Below are positions 21,290-29,240 of a stretch of 29,240 bases of DNA, piece by piece. Position numbers and translations under genes: made by a program. Numbering within the stretch: the first letter of the stretch is position 1; the number at the start of each line of letters is the position of its first letter. The notes below the pieces were generated by a model. It ran no database searches and was not told where the DNA came from. It was given only the letters and a program-made list of their open reading frames with translations. The stretch is taken from assembly GCA_937950415.1 (NCBI GenBank), contig CALFDL010000033.1, forward strand, positions 1 through 29,240. The letters are read 5' to 3'. The DNA comes from an uncultured Collinsella sp. (GTDB taxonomy: Bacteria; Actinomycetota; Coriobacteriia; Coriobacteriales; Coriobacteriaceae).

Positions 21290-23655
21290 TAGCGCTCGCC
21301 TCCTTCCATGACGGCTGCAATTTCTTCTTGGGTAAGCCCCAGCTCCTCGGCGGAAAGCTGCGACTGTGCAATCTCCAGGTACGCCGGGCAGCCGTGCAGC
21401 AGCTCCTCGTGCGTGCCGGTGCCCACTACGTGACCGTCGTCGAGCACGATGATCTGGTCGGCGTGCATGATGGTCGCGATGCGTTGGGCCACGACCACGA
21501 GTGCGGCGTCGGTGACGTTTTTGGCGAGCTCCTCGCGCAGGCGCGCGTCGGTCTTGTAGTCGAGCGCGCTAAACGAATCATCGAAAACCACGACCTCGGG
21601 CTTCTTGGCCAAGGCGCGGGCGATGGCCAGGCGCTGACGCTGACCGCCCGAGACATTGGAGCCGCCCTGGCTGATGGGGGAGTCGTAACCGCCCTCACGT
21701 TCGGCGATAAAGCCCTCGGCCTGTGCGATGCGCGCTGCCTGGTGCATGTCCTCGTCGCTCACCATGTCGCCGGCAAACTTGAGGTTGCTCTCAACGGTGC
21801 CCGAGAACAGGCGACCCTGCTGCGGGATGTAACCGATGCGGCGGCGCAGCTCGGAAAGGGTCATGTCGCGCACGTCGATGCCGTCGAGCGAAATGCTGCC
21901 GCCCGTGACGTCGTACAGGCGCGGAATCAGCTGCACAAGCGTGGACTTGCCCGAGCCCGTGGAGCCAATGATGCCGAGCATCTGGCCGGCATGCGTGGTG
22001 AAGTTCACGCCGCTAATGACGTCGGCGCGGGCATCGGGATACTGGAAGCTCACGTCGCGGAAGGTGAGCTCACCGCGCGGCGCGTTGGCCGCGGGCAGTT
22101 TGGGCGAGACGGGGTCGTTGATGCTCGTGGGGCAAGTGATGACCTCTTCCACGCGCTCGGCTGCGACTTCGGCACGGGGCAGGATGACCGAAACCATGGT
22201 GAGGATCATAAACGCCATGACGATCTGCATAGTGTAGGAGATAAACGCCATCATGTTGCCGACCTGCATCACGCCGTCGGACACGCCCTGCGCGCCAAAC
22301 CAGACGATAAGTACGGTGATGCAGTTCATGACGAGCATCATGAGCGGCATCATAAAGCTCATGGCTCGGTTGGTGTAGAGCTGCGTGGTCATCAGGTCGA
22401 GGGACGCCTGGTCAAAGCGCTCGAGCTCATGCTCCTCGCGGTTAAACGAGCGGATGGGCATAAGGCCGTCGAGCAGCTCGCGGGCGGTAAGGTTCACGCG
22501 GTCCACAAAGCTCTGCATCTTTTTGAACTTGGGCATGGTGAGGCCCATAAGCACGCCGACGACGGCCGAGACCGCGATGATGGCCACGGCGATGGTCCAC
22601 TCCAGGCCGGTGTGGTTGGCCAGGACGCGCATGACGGCGACGATGCCCATGACGGGGGCCATGAGGCACATGCGGATAAACAGGGTTGCGGCCATCTGAA
22701 TCTGCTGAATGTCGTTGGTGCAGCGGGTGATGAGCGAGGCCTGGCTAAACTTGCCCACTTCGGCCGGCGAGAAGTGCATAACCTTGTTGAAGGTCTCGCG
22801 GCGCAGGTCGCGGGCGATGGAGCAGGCGGTGCGCGAAGCCACGGCACCGGTCAGGATGGTGGCGGCCAACGATACCAGACACAGACCAAACATCGTGGTC
22901 GCCATGCGGCCCAGGTAGGCGTTCTGCACGTCGGCGGGGTCGATGCCCTGTGCCTTGTACTCGTCCTGTACATAGCTCACGGCGCGCTGGGTGACGATGG
23001 AACCCGACATGGAACCCATTTTGTCCGCCATTTGGTTGGCGCCCTCGACGAGCTTGCTTTGGTCTACCAGACCGCCCTCGACACCCAGGCGCAGGCTCTT
23101 CATGGTGATCTTACCGCCGTCGGCATCAATCTGCTTTTGCATATTCTGCGCCGCTGCGGCCTTCTGCTGCATCTCGGCGAGCTGCTCGGGCGTCATCGCC
23201 GCCATCTGCTCCGGGGTGGGCATGGCCTGGGCGGCGCTGTTATCTTTCTCGCTGGACGTGCCCATCATGTCGTCCATGGAGCTGGCGTCAATGCCCTGGT
23301 TGAGAGAAAGGACGACGGTCTCGGGCAGGCTCATAATGTCGGCAATCTTGCCGCCGTCGGCGCGCTCCTCCTCGGTGCCCTTGTACGCTCGAATGCCGTT
23401 ATTGTTTGCCTTGCTAAATACGGCCTCCACAGCTTTGGCGTCCTTATCGCTCATAAAGAGCTTGAGGTCGTCGAGCGATTCGGTGCGAATGGTGTCAGGT
23501 ACGGGCGAGGCGATGCCGCCTTGCTGCACGCCCACGTCGACGATGTCGCTCATATAGGTAGGCAGCGCCAGATCGGCGTTGCAGCTGATTACGATAAGTA
23601 CGATAGCTGCGAACAGTGCCAGGACATGCTTTTTAAAGAGCTTGAGAATCCTCAC
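21289..23655 (-). CDS. ABC exporter half-transporter, degenerate subunit with large extracellular insertion
   Basis: The 788-residue partner is about 180 residues longer than usual. The extra length lies between helix 1 (about 10-30) and helix 2 (about 250-272), which faces outside the cell. It contains a Met/Gln/Pro-rich repeat (MPTPEQMAAMTPEQLAEMQQ, 145-164) and a helical, charged remainder. The ATPase has Walker A GSTGSGKST (564-572), signature VSGGQ (668-672) and Walker B VVVFDD (688-693), where Asp replaces the catalytic Glu. The H-loop His is Gln724. These changes are typical of the degenerate-site half of heterodimeric exporters. The start is GTG at 23655, overlapping the MarR stop (GTGA). 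BmrD-type exporters also have an extracellular domain, but similarity to this one is not shown. Confidence 0.88.
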   Translation of the reverse strand: MRILKLFKKHVLALFAAIVLIVISCNADLALPTYMSDIVDVGVQQGGIASPVPDTIRTESLDDLKLFMSDKDAKAVEAVFSKANNNGIRAYKGTEEERADGGKIADIMSLPETVVLSLNQGIDASSMDDMMGTSSEKDNSAAQAMPTPEQMAAMTPEQLAEMQQKAAAAQNMQKQIDADGGKITMKSLRLGVEGGLVDQSKLVEGANQMADKMGSMSGSIVTQRAVSYVQDEYKAQGIDPADVQNAYLGRMATTMFGLCLVSLAATILTGAVASRTACSIARDLRRETFNKVMHFSPAEVGKFSQASLITRCTNDIQQIQMAATLFIRMCLMAPVMGIVAVMRVLANHTGLEWTIAVAIIAVSAVVGVLMGLTMPKFKKMQSFVDRVNLTARELLDGLMPIRSFNREEHELERFDQASLDLMTTQLYTNRAMSFMMPLMMLVMNCITVLIVWFGAQGVSDGVMQVGNMMAFISYTMQIVMAFMILTMVSVILPRAEVAAERVEEVITCPTSINDPVSPKLPAANAPRGELTFRDVSFQYPDARADVISGVNFTTHAGQMLGIIGSTGSGKSTLVQLIPRLYDVTGGSISLDGIDVRDMTLSELRRRIGYIPQQGRLFSGTVESNLKFAGDMVSDEDMHQAARIAQAEGFIAEREGGYDSPISQGGSNVSGGQRQRLAIARALAKKPEVVVFDDSFSALDYKTDARLREELAKNVTDAALVVVAQRIATIMHADQIIVLDDGHVVGTGTHEELLHGCPAYLEIAQSQLSAEELGLTQEEIAAVMEGGER

Positions 23656-24101
23656 TCGACATCTCTCCTTTCTTGGTTGCGGTCGATAATTTCGTTGGCA
23701 CGTCTAAGAAGGCGCACCATCTCTTGGGTATCTGTTTCGCCAAGCTGCTCGAGGAAGGCCGCGGTGCGGTCCTCGAATTCCCGACGTTTGATTTCGATAA
23801 CCTGGAATCCTTTGTCGGTCACCGTGACGTGTACGCGACGACGGTCGGTCTTTGAGTGCTCACGCTCAACCCAGCCCTTGGCTTCGAGAGCGCGTAGGAT
23901 ATTGGCGATGCGGGCGTTCGAGACCCAGGCGCGATCAGCGAGTTCGCTCGGCGTGAGCGAGCCGCCGGCGCGCATGAGGGCGCGCATGACGGCCATCTCG
24001 CCACCCAGAGCCTGGTCGGCAAAGCGCGAAACGCGCTGGTGCATGCTGCCAAACTCGGTAAAGAGCTGACGCCCAAGCTCATGGAAATCGGTATCTTCCA
24101 C
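23652..24101 (-). CDS. MarR-family transcriptional regulator
   Basis: The 149-residue protein has a winged helix-turn-helix in its centre (LTPSELADRAWVSNARIANILRALEAKGWVER, read in two parts around residues 49-80), a basic wing (SKTDRRRVHVTVTDKG), and a long C-terminal helix for dimerisation. MarR proteins usually repress adjacent exporter genes until a toxic ligand binds. The start is taken as GTG at 24101, preceded by TAGGGG. No better ATG was seen in frame. It overlaps the first ABC gene by four bases, so the three genes form one operon and the regulator likely controls the exporter and itself. Confidence 0.85.
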   Translation of the reverse strand: MEDTDFHELGRQLFTEFGSMHQRVSRFADQALGGEMAVMRALMRAGGSLTPSELADRAWVSNARIANILRALEAKGWVEREHSKTDRRRVHVTVTDKGFQVIEIKRREFEDRTAAFLEQLGETDTQEMVRLLRRANEIIDRNQERRDVE

Positions 24102-24114
24102 CGAAAACCCCTAA

Positions 24115-24135
24115 CACTAGAAACTATTTTCAGTG
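24115..24135. promoter_or_regulatory. Candidate MarR operator
   Basis: CACTAGAAA (24115-24123) and TTTCAGTG (24128-24135) form a slightly imperfect dyad just upstream of the MarR start, a normal place for an autoregulatory site. Further upstream, AGATTTT and AAAATCT (24171-24177 with 24191-24197) within GGCAG/CTGCC make a separate stem-loop of unknown role. Confidence 0.45.
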
Positions 24136-24391
24136 AAAGATGATACCCATGTACGCGCACCCTAACCGGCAGATTTTGAGGCATGTCCCAAAAATCTACG
24201 TGGCTGCCAGTCGATATAAAGAGCGTATAAAGACTTAAAATCATTCAAAAATTGTAGCGTTTCAAAGAATTATCATGCACGCGGTTAGGCGAGGGGTTGT
24301 CACCACCATGACGACTGGGACTCATATAATCGCCACGTGCGATGCTCCAACTTCCCGCAAGGAGACACCTTATATAAAGGGGGATGGAGTC

Positions 24392-25141
24392 ATGGCATTT
24401 GACTTCACGGGCAAGACCGCGATTGTCACAGGCGGCACTCAGGGCATTGGCCTCGAGATCGCCAAGGGCATCGTCGCGGGCGGCGGACACGTCGCGCTCA
24501 TCGCAAGGAACGCTGCTAAGGGCGAGGCCGCTGTGGCCGAGCTTGGCGAGGGCAACAAGTTCTATCAGCTCGATGTTGCCGATGCGCCCAAGGCGCGTGA
24601 GACCGTCGAGCAGATTTTTACGGACCTGCCGCAAACCAACATCCTGATCAACTGCGCTGGCGTCATCAGCACCAAGAAGTTCGACGAGATCGATGACACC
24701 GAGTGGCGCCGCACCATCGACATCAACCTCAACGGTACCTTTACCATGATGAACGCCGTCTACCCGCACTTTAAGGCGGCCCATGCCGGCACTATCGTCA
24801 ACGTGAGCTCTGTTGCTGGCAAGATCGGTGGTGGCCTGCTCGGCACCGCGGCTTACGCGAGCTCCAAGGCCGGTGTTAACGGTCTAACCAAGGCAGTCGC
24901 CAAGGAAGGCGGCAAGTTTGGCGTTCGCTGCAACGCCGTGTGCCCGTCGCTCACGTTGACCGATATGACCTCGATTCTCTCTGACGAGAACTCTCAGCGC
25001 ATCATCAACGGTATTCCTCTGGGCCGCGCCGCCCAGGCCAGCGAGCCTGCGCAGATGGTGCTGTTCTTCGCTTCCGACCTCGCCAGCTTCGTGAACGGCG
25101 AGATTGGTGACTGCGACGGCGGCATCGTCCTGGACGGGTAA
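24392..25141 (+). CDS. Short-chain dehydrogenase/reductase (possible KduD-like)
   Basis: The 249-residue NAD(P)-dependent oxidoreductase has the classical set: TGGTQGIG (13-20), NCAG (87-90), Asn114, Ser140, Tyr155 and Lys159 (AYASSK). The usual NAVAPG after the active site reads NAVCPS (181-186). The start at 24392 follows AAAGGGGGATGGAGTC, with a good -10 TATAAT at 24325-24330 but no clear -35. A frame extending to 24275 is unlikely. A KdgT-type permease follows after a terminator-like hairpin, which suggests a role in ketodeoxygluconate or uronate use (KduD: 2-dehydro-3-deoxy-gluconate 5-dehydrogenase). The family as a whole is too broad to name the substrate from sequence. Confidence 0.82.
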   Translation: MAFDFTGKTAIVTGGTQGIGLEIAKGIVAGGGHVALIARNAAKGEAAVAELGEGNKFYQLDVADAPKARETVEQIFTDLPQTNILINCAGVISTKKFDEIDDTEWRRTIDINLNGTFTMMNAVYPHFKAAHAGTIVNVSSVAGKIGGGLLGTAAYASSKAGVNGLTKAVAKEGGKFGVRCNAVCPSLTLTDMTSILSDENSQRIINGIPLGRAAQASEPAQMVLFFASDLASFVNGEIGDCDGGIVLDG

Positions 25142-25163
25142 TACCCCGCGGTGATCGTTTGGC

Positions 25164-25200
25164 GGCGACCCTGGCGACTCGGGGTTGTCGCCTTATTTCT
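25164..25200 (+). terminator. Terminator-like hairpin between dehydrogenase and kdgT
   Basis: GGCGAC (25164-25169) pairs with GTCGCC (25187-25192) and TTATTTCT follows. It may reduce read-through into kdgT. Confidence 0.5.
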
Positions 25201-25249
25201 GACATAGGCGCGTGCGGCTACGATTCGCATGCATCCAAAGGAGATATAT

Positions 25250-26268
25250 ATGAGTGAATCGACTGCGGTGGAGGCGCCGGCGGCAAAGGAGCCGTTCTTT
25301 AAGATGTCCTCCATCCCGGGCGCCAATATCTTGGTGCCGCTTCTGTTGGGCTGCCTGCTCACACGCTATTCCCCGACCTGTTTAAAACGCTCGGTAGCTT
25401 TACGCTTGGCATGACCCAGCAGGGTGCAGGCCCGCTCGTTGGCGCCTTTTTGCTCATCGTCGGTACGACGATTTCGTTTAAGAGTGCTCCCGCCGCCGCT
25501 GCACGCGGCGCCATCATCATCGCTGTCAAGCAGATCGTGGTCGTTGCCGTGTCGCTGCTCATCCTTTATGTGTTCAACGACAACCTGTTTGGCATCTCTG
25601 CCATGGTGATGCTGGCGGCTTGCACCGGCGCCAACAACGCTATGTACGCTGGTCTGATGGGCACCATGGGCAACGAGGCCGAGCGTGGCGCCGTCGCCAT
25701 CACCACGCTCGTTGTCGGCCCTCCGGTCACGATGATCGTGCTCGGCGCTGCCGGTCAGGCTCCGATCGGCTGGTCGCTCGTGGGCGCCATTCTGCCGATC
25801 GTCATCGGCATTATTCTGGGTAACCTGTTCCCCAGCTTTAAGAAGATGATGGCACCGGCACTTTCCGCCATCATCGTGCTCGTCTTCTTTGCCATGGGCT
25901 CGACCATGACCTTTGGCCAGCTCATTAATGGCGGTCTCCCCGGTATTCTGCTCGGCGTGATCTGCTCGGTGGTCTTTGCAATTCCCGTCATCGCGGTCGA
26001 TAAGCTCACGGGTGGTACGGGTGTCGCAGGTGCGGCCATTTCGAGCTGCGCCGGAGCCAATGTGGCCACGCCTGCTGCCATGGCAAGCGTCAACGGGGCC
26101 ATGTACGGCGGCGCCGTGCTCGCGACGGCTACGGCACAGGTTGCTGCCTGCGCAATCGTGACGGCTATTTTGACCCCGCTGGTCACCAGCTGGTGCTACA
26201 AGCATTTTGAGGGCCAGGGCAACGGCGATAGCAAGGCAACGACCGACAAGGCCGCCGCAGCCGCCTAA
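25250..26268 (+). pseudogene. kdgT: 2-keto-3-deoxygluconate permease, broken by a -1 frameshift
   Basis: The first frame starts at 25250 after AAAGGAGATATAT. It encodes SSIPGANILVPLLLGCLL, a good KdgT N-terminus, then goes off-family (TRYSPTCLK). From 25363 the family sequence continues in the -1 frame (TLFPDLFKTLGSF) and runs through about nine helices to 26268. Joined, the product would be about 339 residues, normal for the family, which imports ketodeoxygluconate with H+. One missing base near 25360-25362 explains the break: CTCAACACG would restore the frame. A sequencing error is equally possible. The heptamer T TTA AAA (25381-25387) is in the phase needed for programmed -1 slippage into the second frame, but the preceding residues are already wrong. 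The rest of the sequence shows no decay. Confidence 0.75.
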
Positions 26269-26307
26269 TGCCAAGCGACAATCAAAGCTAAATAACTAAC
26301 CATGCCA

Positions 26308-26343
26308 CAGGGCGGTCCCGGGGGAAATCCCGTGGCCGCCCTG
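26308..26343 (+). terminator. Terminator-like hairpin after kdgT
   Basis: CAGGGCGG and CCGCCCTG with inner CCCGGG/CCCG arms form a strong GC stem around GGAAAT. The following bases (CAGTTTCTG) give only a short T-run. Confidence 0.6.
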
Positions 26344-26737
26344 CAGTTTCTGTAGGGTCTCTGGGACACTTTACCCTGCTAAAGCTGGCATAACAGCTAG
26401 AGCGAACGTCGTACAAAGGCAAGGAAAAATAACATACAAATCGGTGAACGGTAGTTGTTCGCGCTCGCATTTCCTGCGGGTTTGTAAAAAACGCCTTTAT
26501 GATATAAAAAAAGAAACATATAACAGCCCAGATGGAGAGGGTCGCTATGTTATCCTTCTCAAACGGGTGAAATCTTGGGTTTTGGGTTGTAGTTCCAAGG
26601 TGGACAAACGTTTTCCCTGCACCAACGTGTGGTGAAGAACGGAAGAAGCCGGTAGTGCAAGCCGAAAATTCAAGAATTCAATAAGCAGCGGTGTGAGAGA
26701 GCGCCGCATTACACGTAACTAGGAGCGTGGTTACACA
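26344..26737 (+). promoter_or_regulatory. Long upstream region of pflB with operator-like half-site
   Basis: No credible gene was seen in these 394 bp. GTGAACGGT (26444-26452), preceded by CG, matches the core of the ptcA and aguA2 operators. It is followed by CCTGCGGGTTTGTA, nearly the same as a word in the ptcA promoter region. A possible promoter is TTTGTA, 16 bp, TATAAA just downstream, in an A-rich stretch. That would leave a 5' leader of roughly 220 bases. The ribosome site AGGAG (26721-26725) is 12 bases from the ATG, a little far. Confidence 0.45.
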
Positions 26738-28789
<2,052 letters not shown>

Positions 28790-28790
28790 C

Positions 28791-28851
28791 TATTGTTAGT
28801 GCTATACTAACAATAACGATTACTGATTAGCGCGCCGGTTTCGGCCGGCGC
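28791..28851 (+). promoter_or_regulatory. Two hairpins between pflB core and glycyl-radical gene
   Basis: TATTGTTAGT (28791-28800) pairs perfectly with ACTAACAATA (28806-28815) over a 5-base loop, starting two bases after the pflB stop. GCGCCGG (28832-28838) pairs with CCGGCGC (28845-28851). Neither ends in a T-run. They could partly stop transcription, block decay or mark a processing point and so set the ratio of the two PFL parts. The first dyad could also be an operator. Confidence 0.45.
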
Positions 28852-28874
28852 CTATTAATCGAAGGAGACACATT

Positions 28875-29126
28875 ATGAAGGTTTCTGAAGTTTCCGAGAC
28901 CCAGGCCGATAACCTGGTCCACATGCTCGACGCTTACGCCGAGAAGGGTGGCCACCACCTGAACATCAACGTCTTCAACCGTGAGACGCTGCTCGACGCT
29001 CAGGCTCACCCCGAGAAGTACCCGCAGCTGACCATCCGCGTTTCCGGCTATGCCGTGAACTTCCACACGCTCACCAAGGAGCAGCAGGACGAGGTCATTG
29101 CGCGTACCTTCCACGACAAGTTCTAA
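28875..29126 (+). CDS. grcA: Glycyl-radical subunit completing pyruvate formate-lyase (GrcA-like)
   Basis: The 83-residue protein matches the last part of PFL. LDAYAEKGGHHLNINVFNRETLL is followed by YPQLTIRVSGYAVNF with the radical Gly58, and by the typical LTKEQQDEVIARTF ending. E. coli GrcA (YfiD) is a similar stand-alone radical domain that rescues oxygen-cleaved PFL. Here no full-length PFL exists in the operon, so this protein is probably an obligatory subunit. Its first 15 residues (MKVSEVSETQADNLV) are unlike the PFL linker and form its own start. It follows GAAGGAGACACATT and is cotranscribed with pflB. Activating enzyme (PflA) is expected nearby but is not in the window. Confidence 0.9.
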   Translation: MKVSEVSETQADNLVHMLDAYAEKGGHHLNINVFNRETLLDAQAHPEKYPQLTIRVSGYAVNFHTLTKEQQDEVIARTFHDKF

Positions 29127-29192
29127 AGGGTTCAACTCCTGTAGGATTACTGGGGCCGGTTTTGGGTTATTTCCCAAAACGTCCTCGGACAT

Positions 29193-29237
29193 GCAAAGAG
29201 GCTCCGCTGCGCGCGTTGCGCGGCGGAGCCTCTTTGC
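29193..29237 (+). terminator. Terminator after the split PFL operon
   Basis: GCAAAGAGGCTCCGC pairs with the run starting GCGGAGCCTCTTTGC, giving a 15-bp stem with a GC-rich loop. The 3' arm itself supplies CTCTTT. A smaller hairpin GTTTTGGG/CCCAAAAC (29159-29180) lies just before it. Confidence 0.7.
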
Positions 29238-29240
29238 GTC

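Noticed and set aside
21328..24069. A 913-codon open frame antisense to the ABC genes
   Set aside because: It mirrors the opposite strand's strong third-position GC bias. The translation is low-complexity His/Gly/Val-rich with no family motif, while the minus strand encodes complete ABC domains.
24297..24330. TTGTCA/TATAAT promoter for the short-chain dehydrogenase
   Set aside because: The spacer would be 22 bp, too long for a sigma70 promoter. Only the -10 is retained as plausible.
26444..26635. A 63-codon frame upstream of pflB
   Set aside because: It starts within the operator-like word, has no ribosome site, and its codon use is unlike the neighbours.
28791..28815. Rex-type redox operator (TTGTTA...TAACAA) after pflB
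   Set aside because: The half-sites are 9 bp apart, giving 21 bp overall instead of the 18 bp Rex site, and the dyad is better explained as a hairpin.

Overview
The window reads as chromosomal DNA of a gut Coriobacteriia actinobacterium, most likely Collinsella or a close relative. This is inferred from GC-rich third codon positions, the agmatine deiminase gene set, LuxR regulators with seven-helix membrane sensors, and a fermentative pyruvate formate-lyase. No rRNA, tRNA, CRISPR array, intact insertion sequence or phage gene was seen.

Region 1 (1-14974) is a polyamine/agmatine island. After the tail of an FtsX-type permease comes a membrane LuxR regulator (minus strand). It is divergent from putrescine carbamoyltransferase, an APC antiporter, a divergent agmatine deiminase (AguA1) and a second APC antiporter. 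A second membrane LuxR regulator, a YtcJ-like amidohydrolase and a MATE exporter follow. A third LuxR regulator of another architecture is divergent from a canonical agmatine deiminase (AguA2). Together they can import agmatine, deiminate it to N-carbamoylputrescine, phosphorolyse that to putrescine and carbamoyl phosphate, and export putrescine. Carbamate kinase, which would harvest the ATP, is not in the window. Near-palindromic sites related to ACCGT-N2-ACGGT lie in front of ptcA, the amidohydrolase and aguA2, and a half-site lies before pflB, suggesting a shared LuxR-type regulon.

Region 2 (15034-24135) holds an AlbA/Schlafen-type regulator with its own palindromic operator candidates, a GNAT acetyltransferase, a class I DAHP synthase, and a translationally coupled MarR plus heterodimeric ABC exporter operon. 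One ABC half carries a large extracellular insertion and a degenerate ATP site. The intergenic spaces are rich in repeats.

Region 3 (24392-29240) holds a short-chain dehydrogenase, a frameshifted 2-keto-3-deoxygluconate permease, and a pyruvate formate-lyase split into a 683-residue catalytic core and an 83-residue glycyl-radical protein.

The most notable non-coding signal is a family of long stem-loops placed immediately after stop codons (LuxR1, APC1, AguA1, AroF), whose stems are kept by compensatory changes. Other strong signals are long structured leaders ahead of aguA1 and APC2, a REP-like repeat cluster, and a 33-bp inverted-repeat element.
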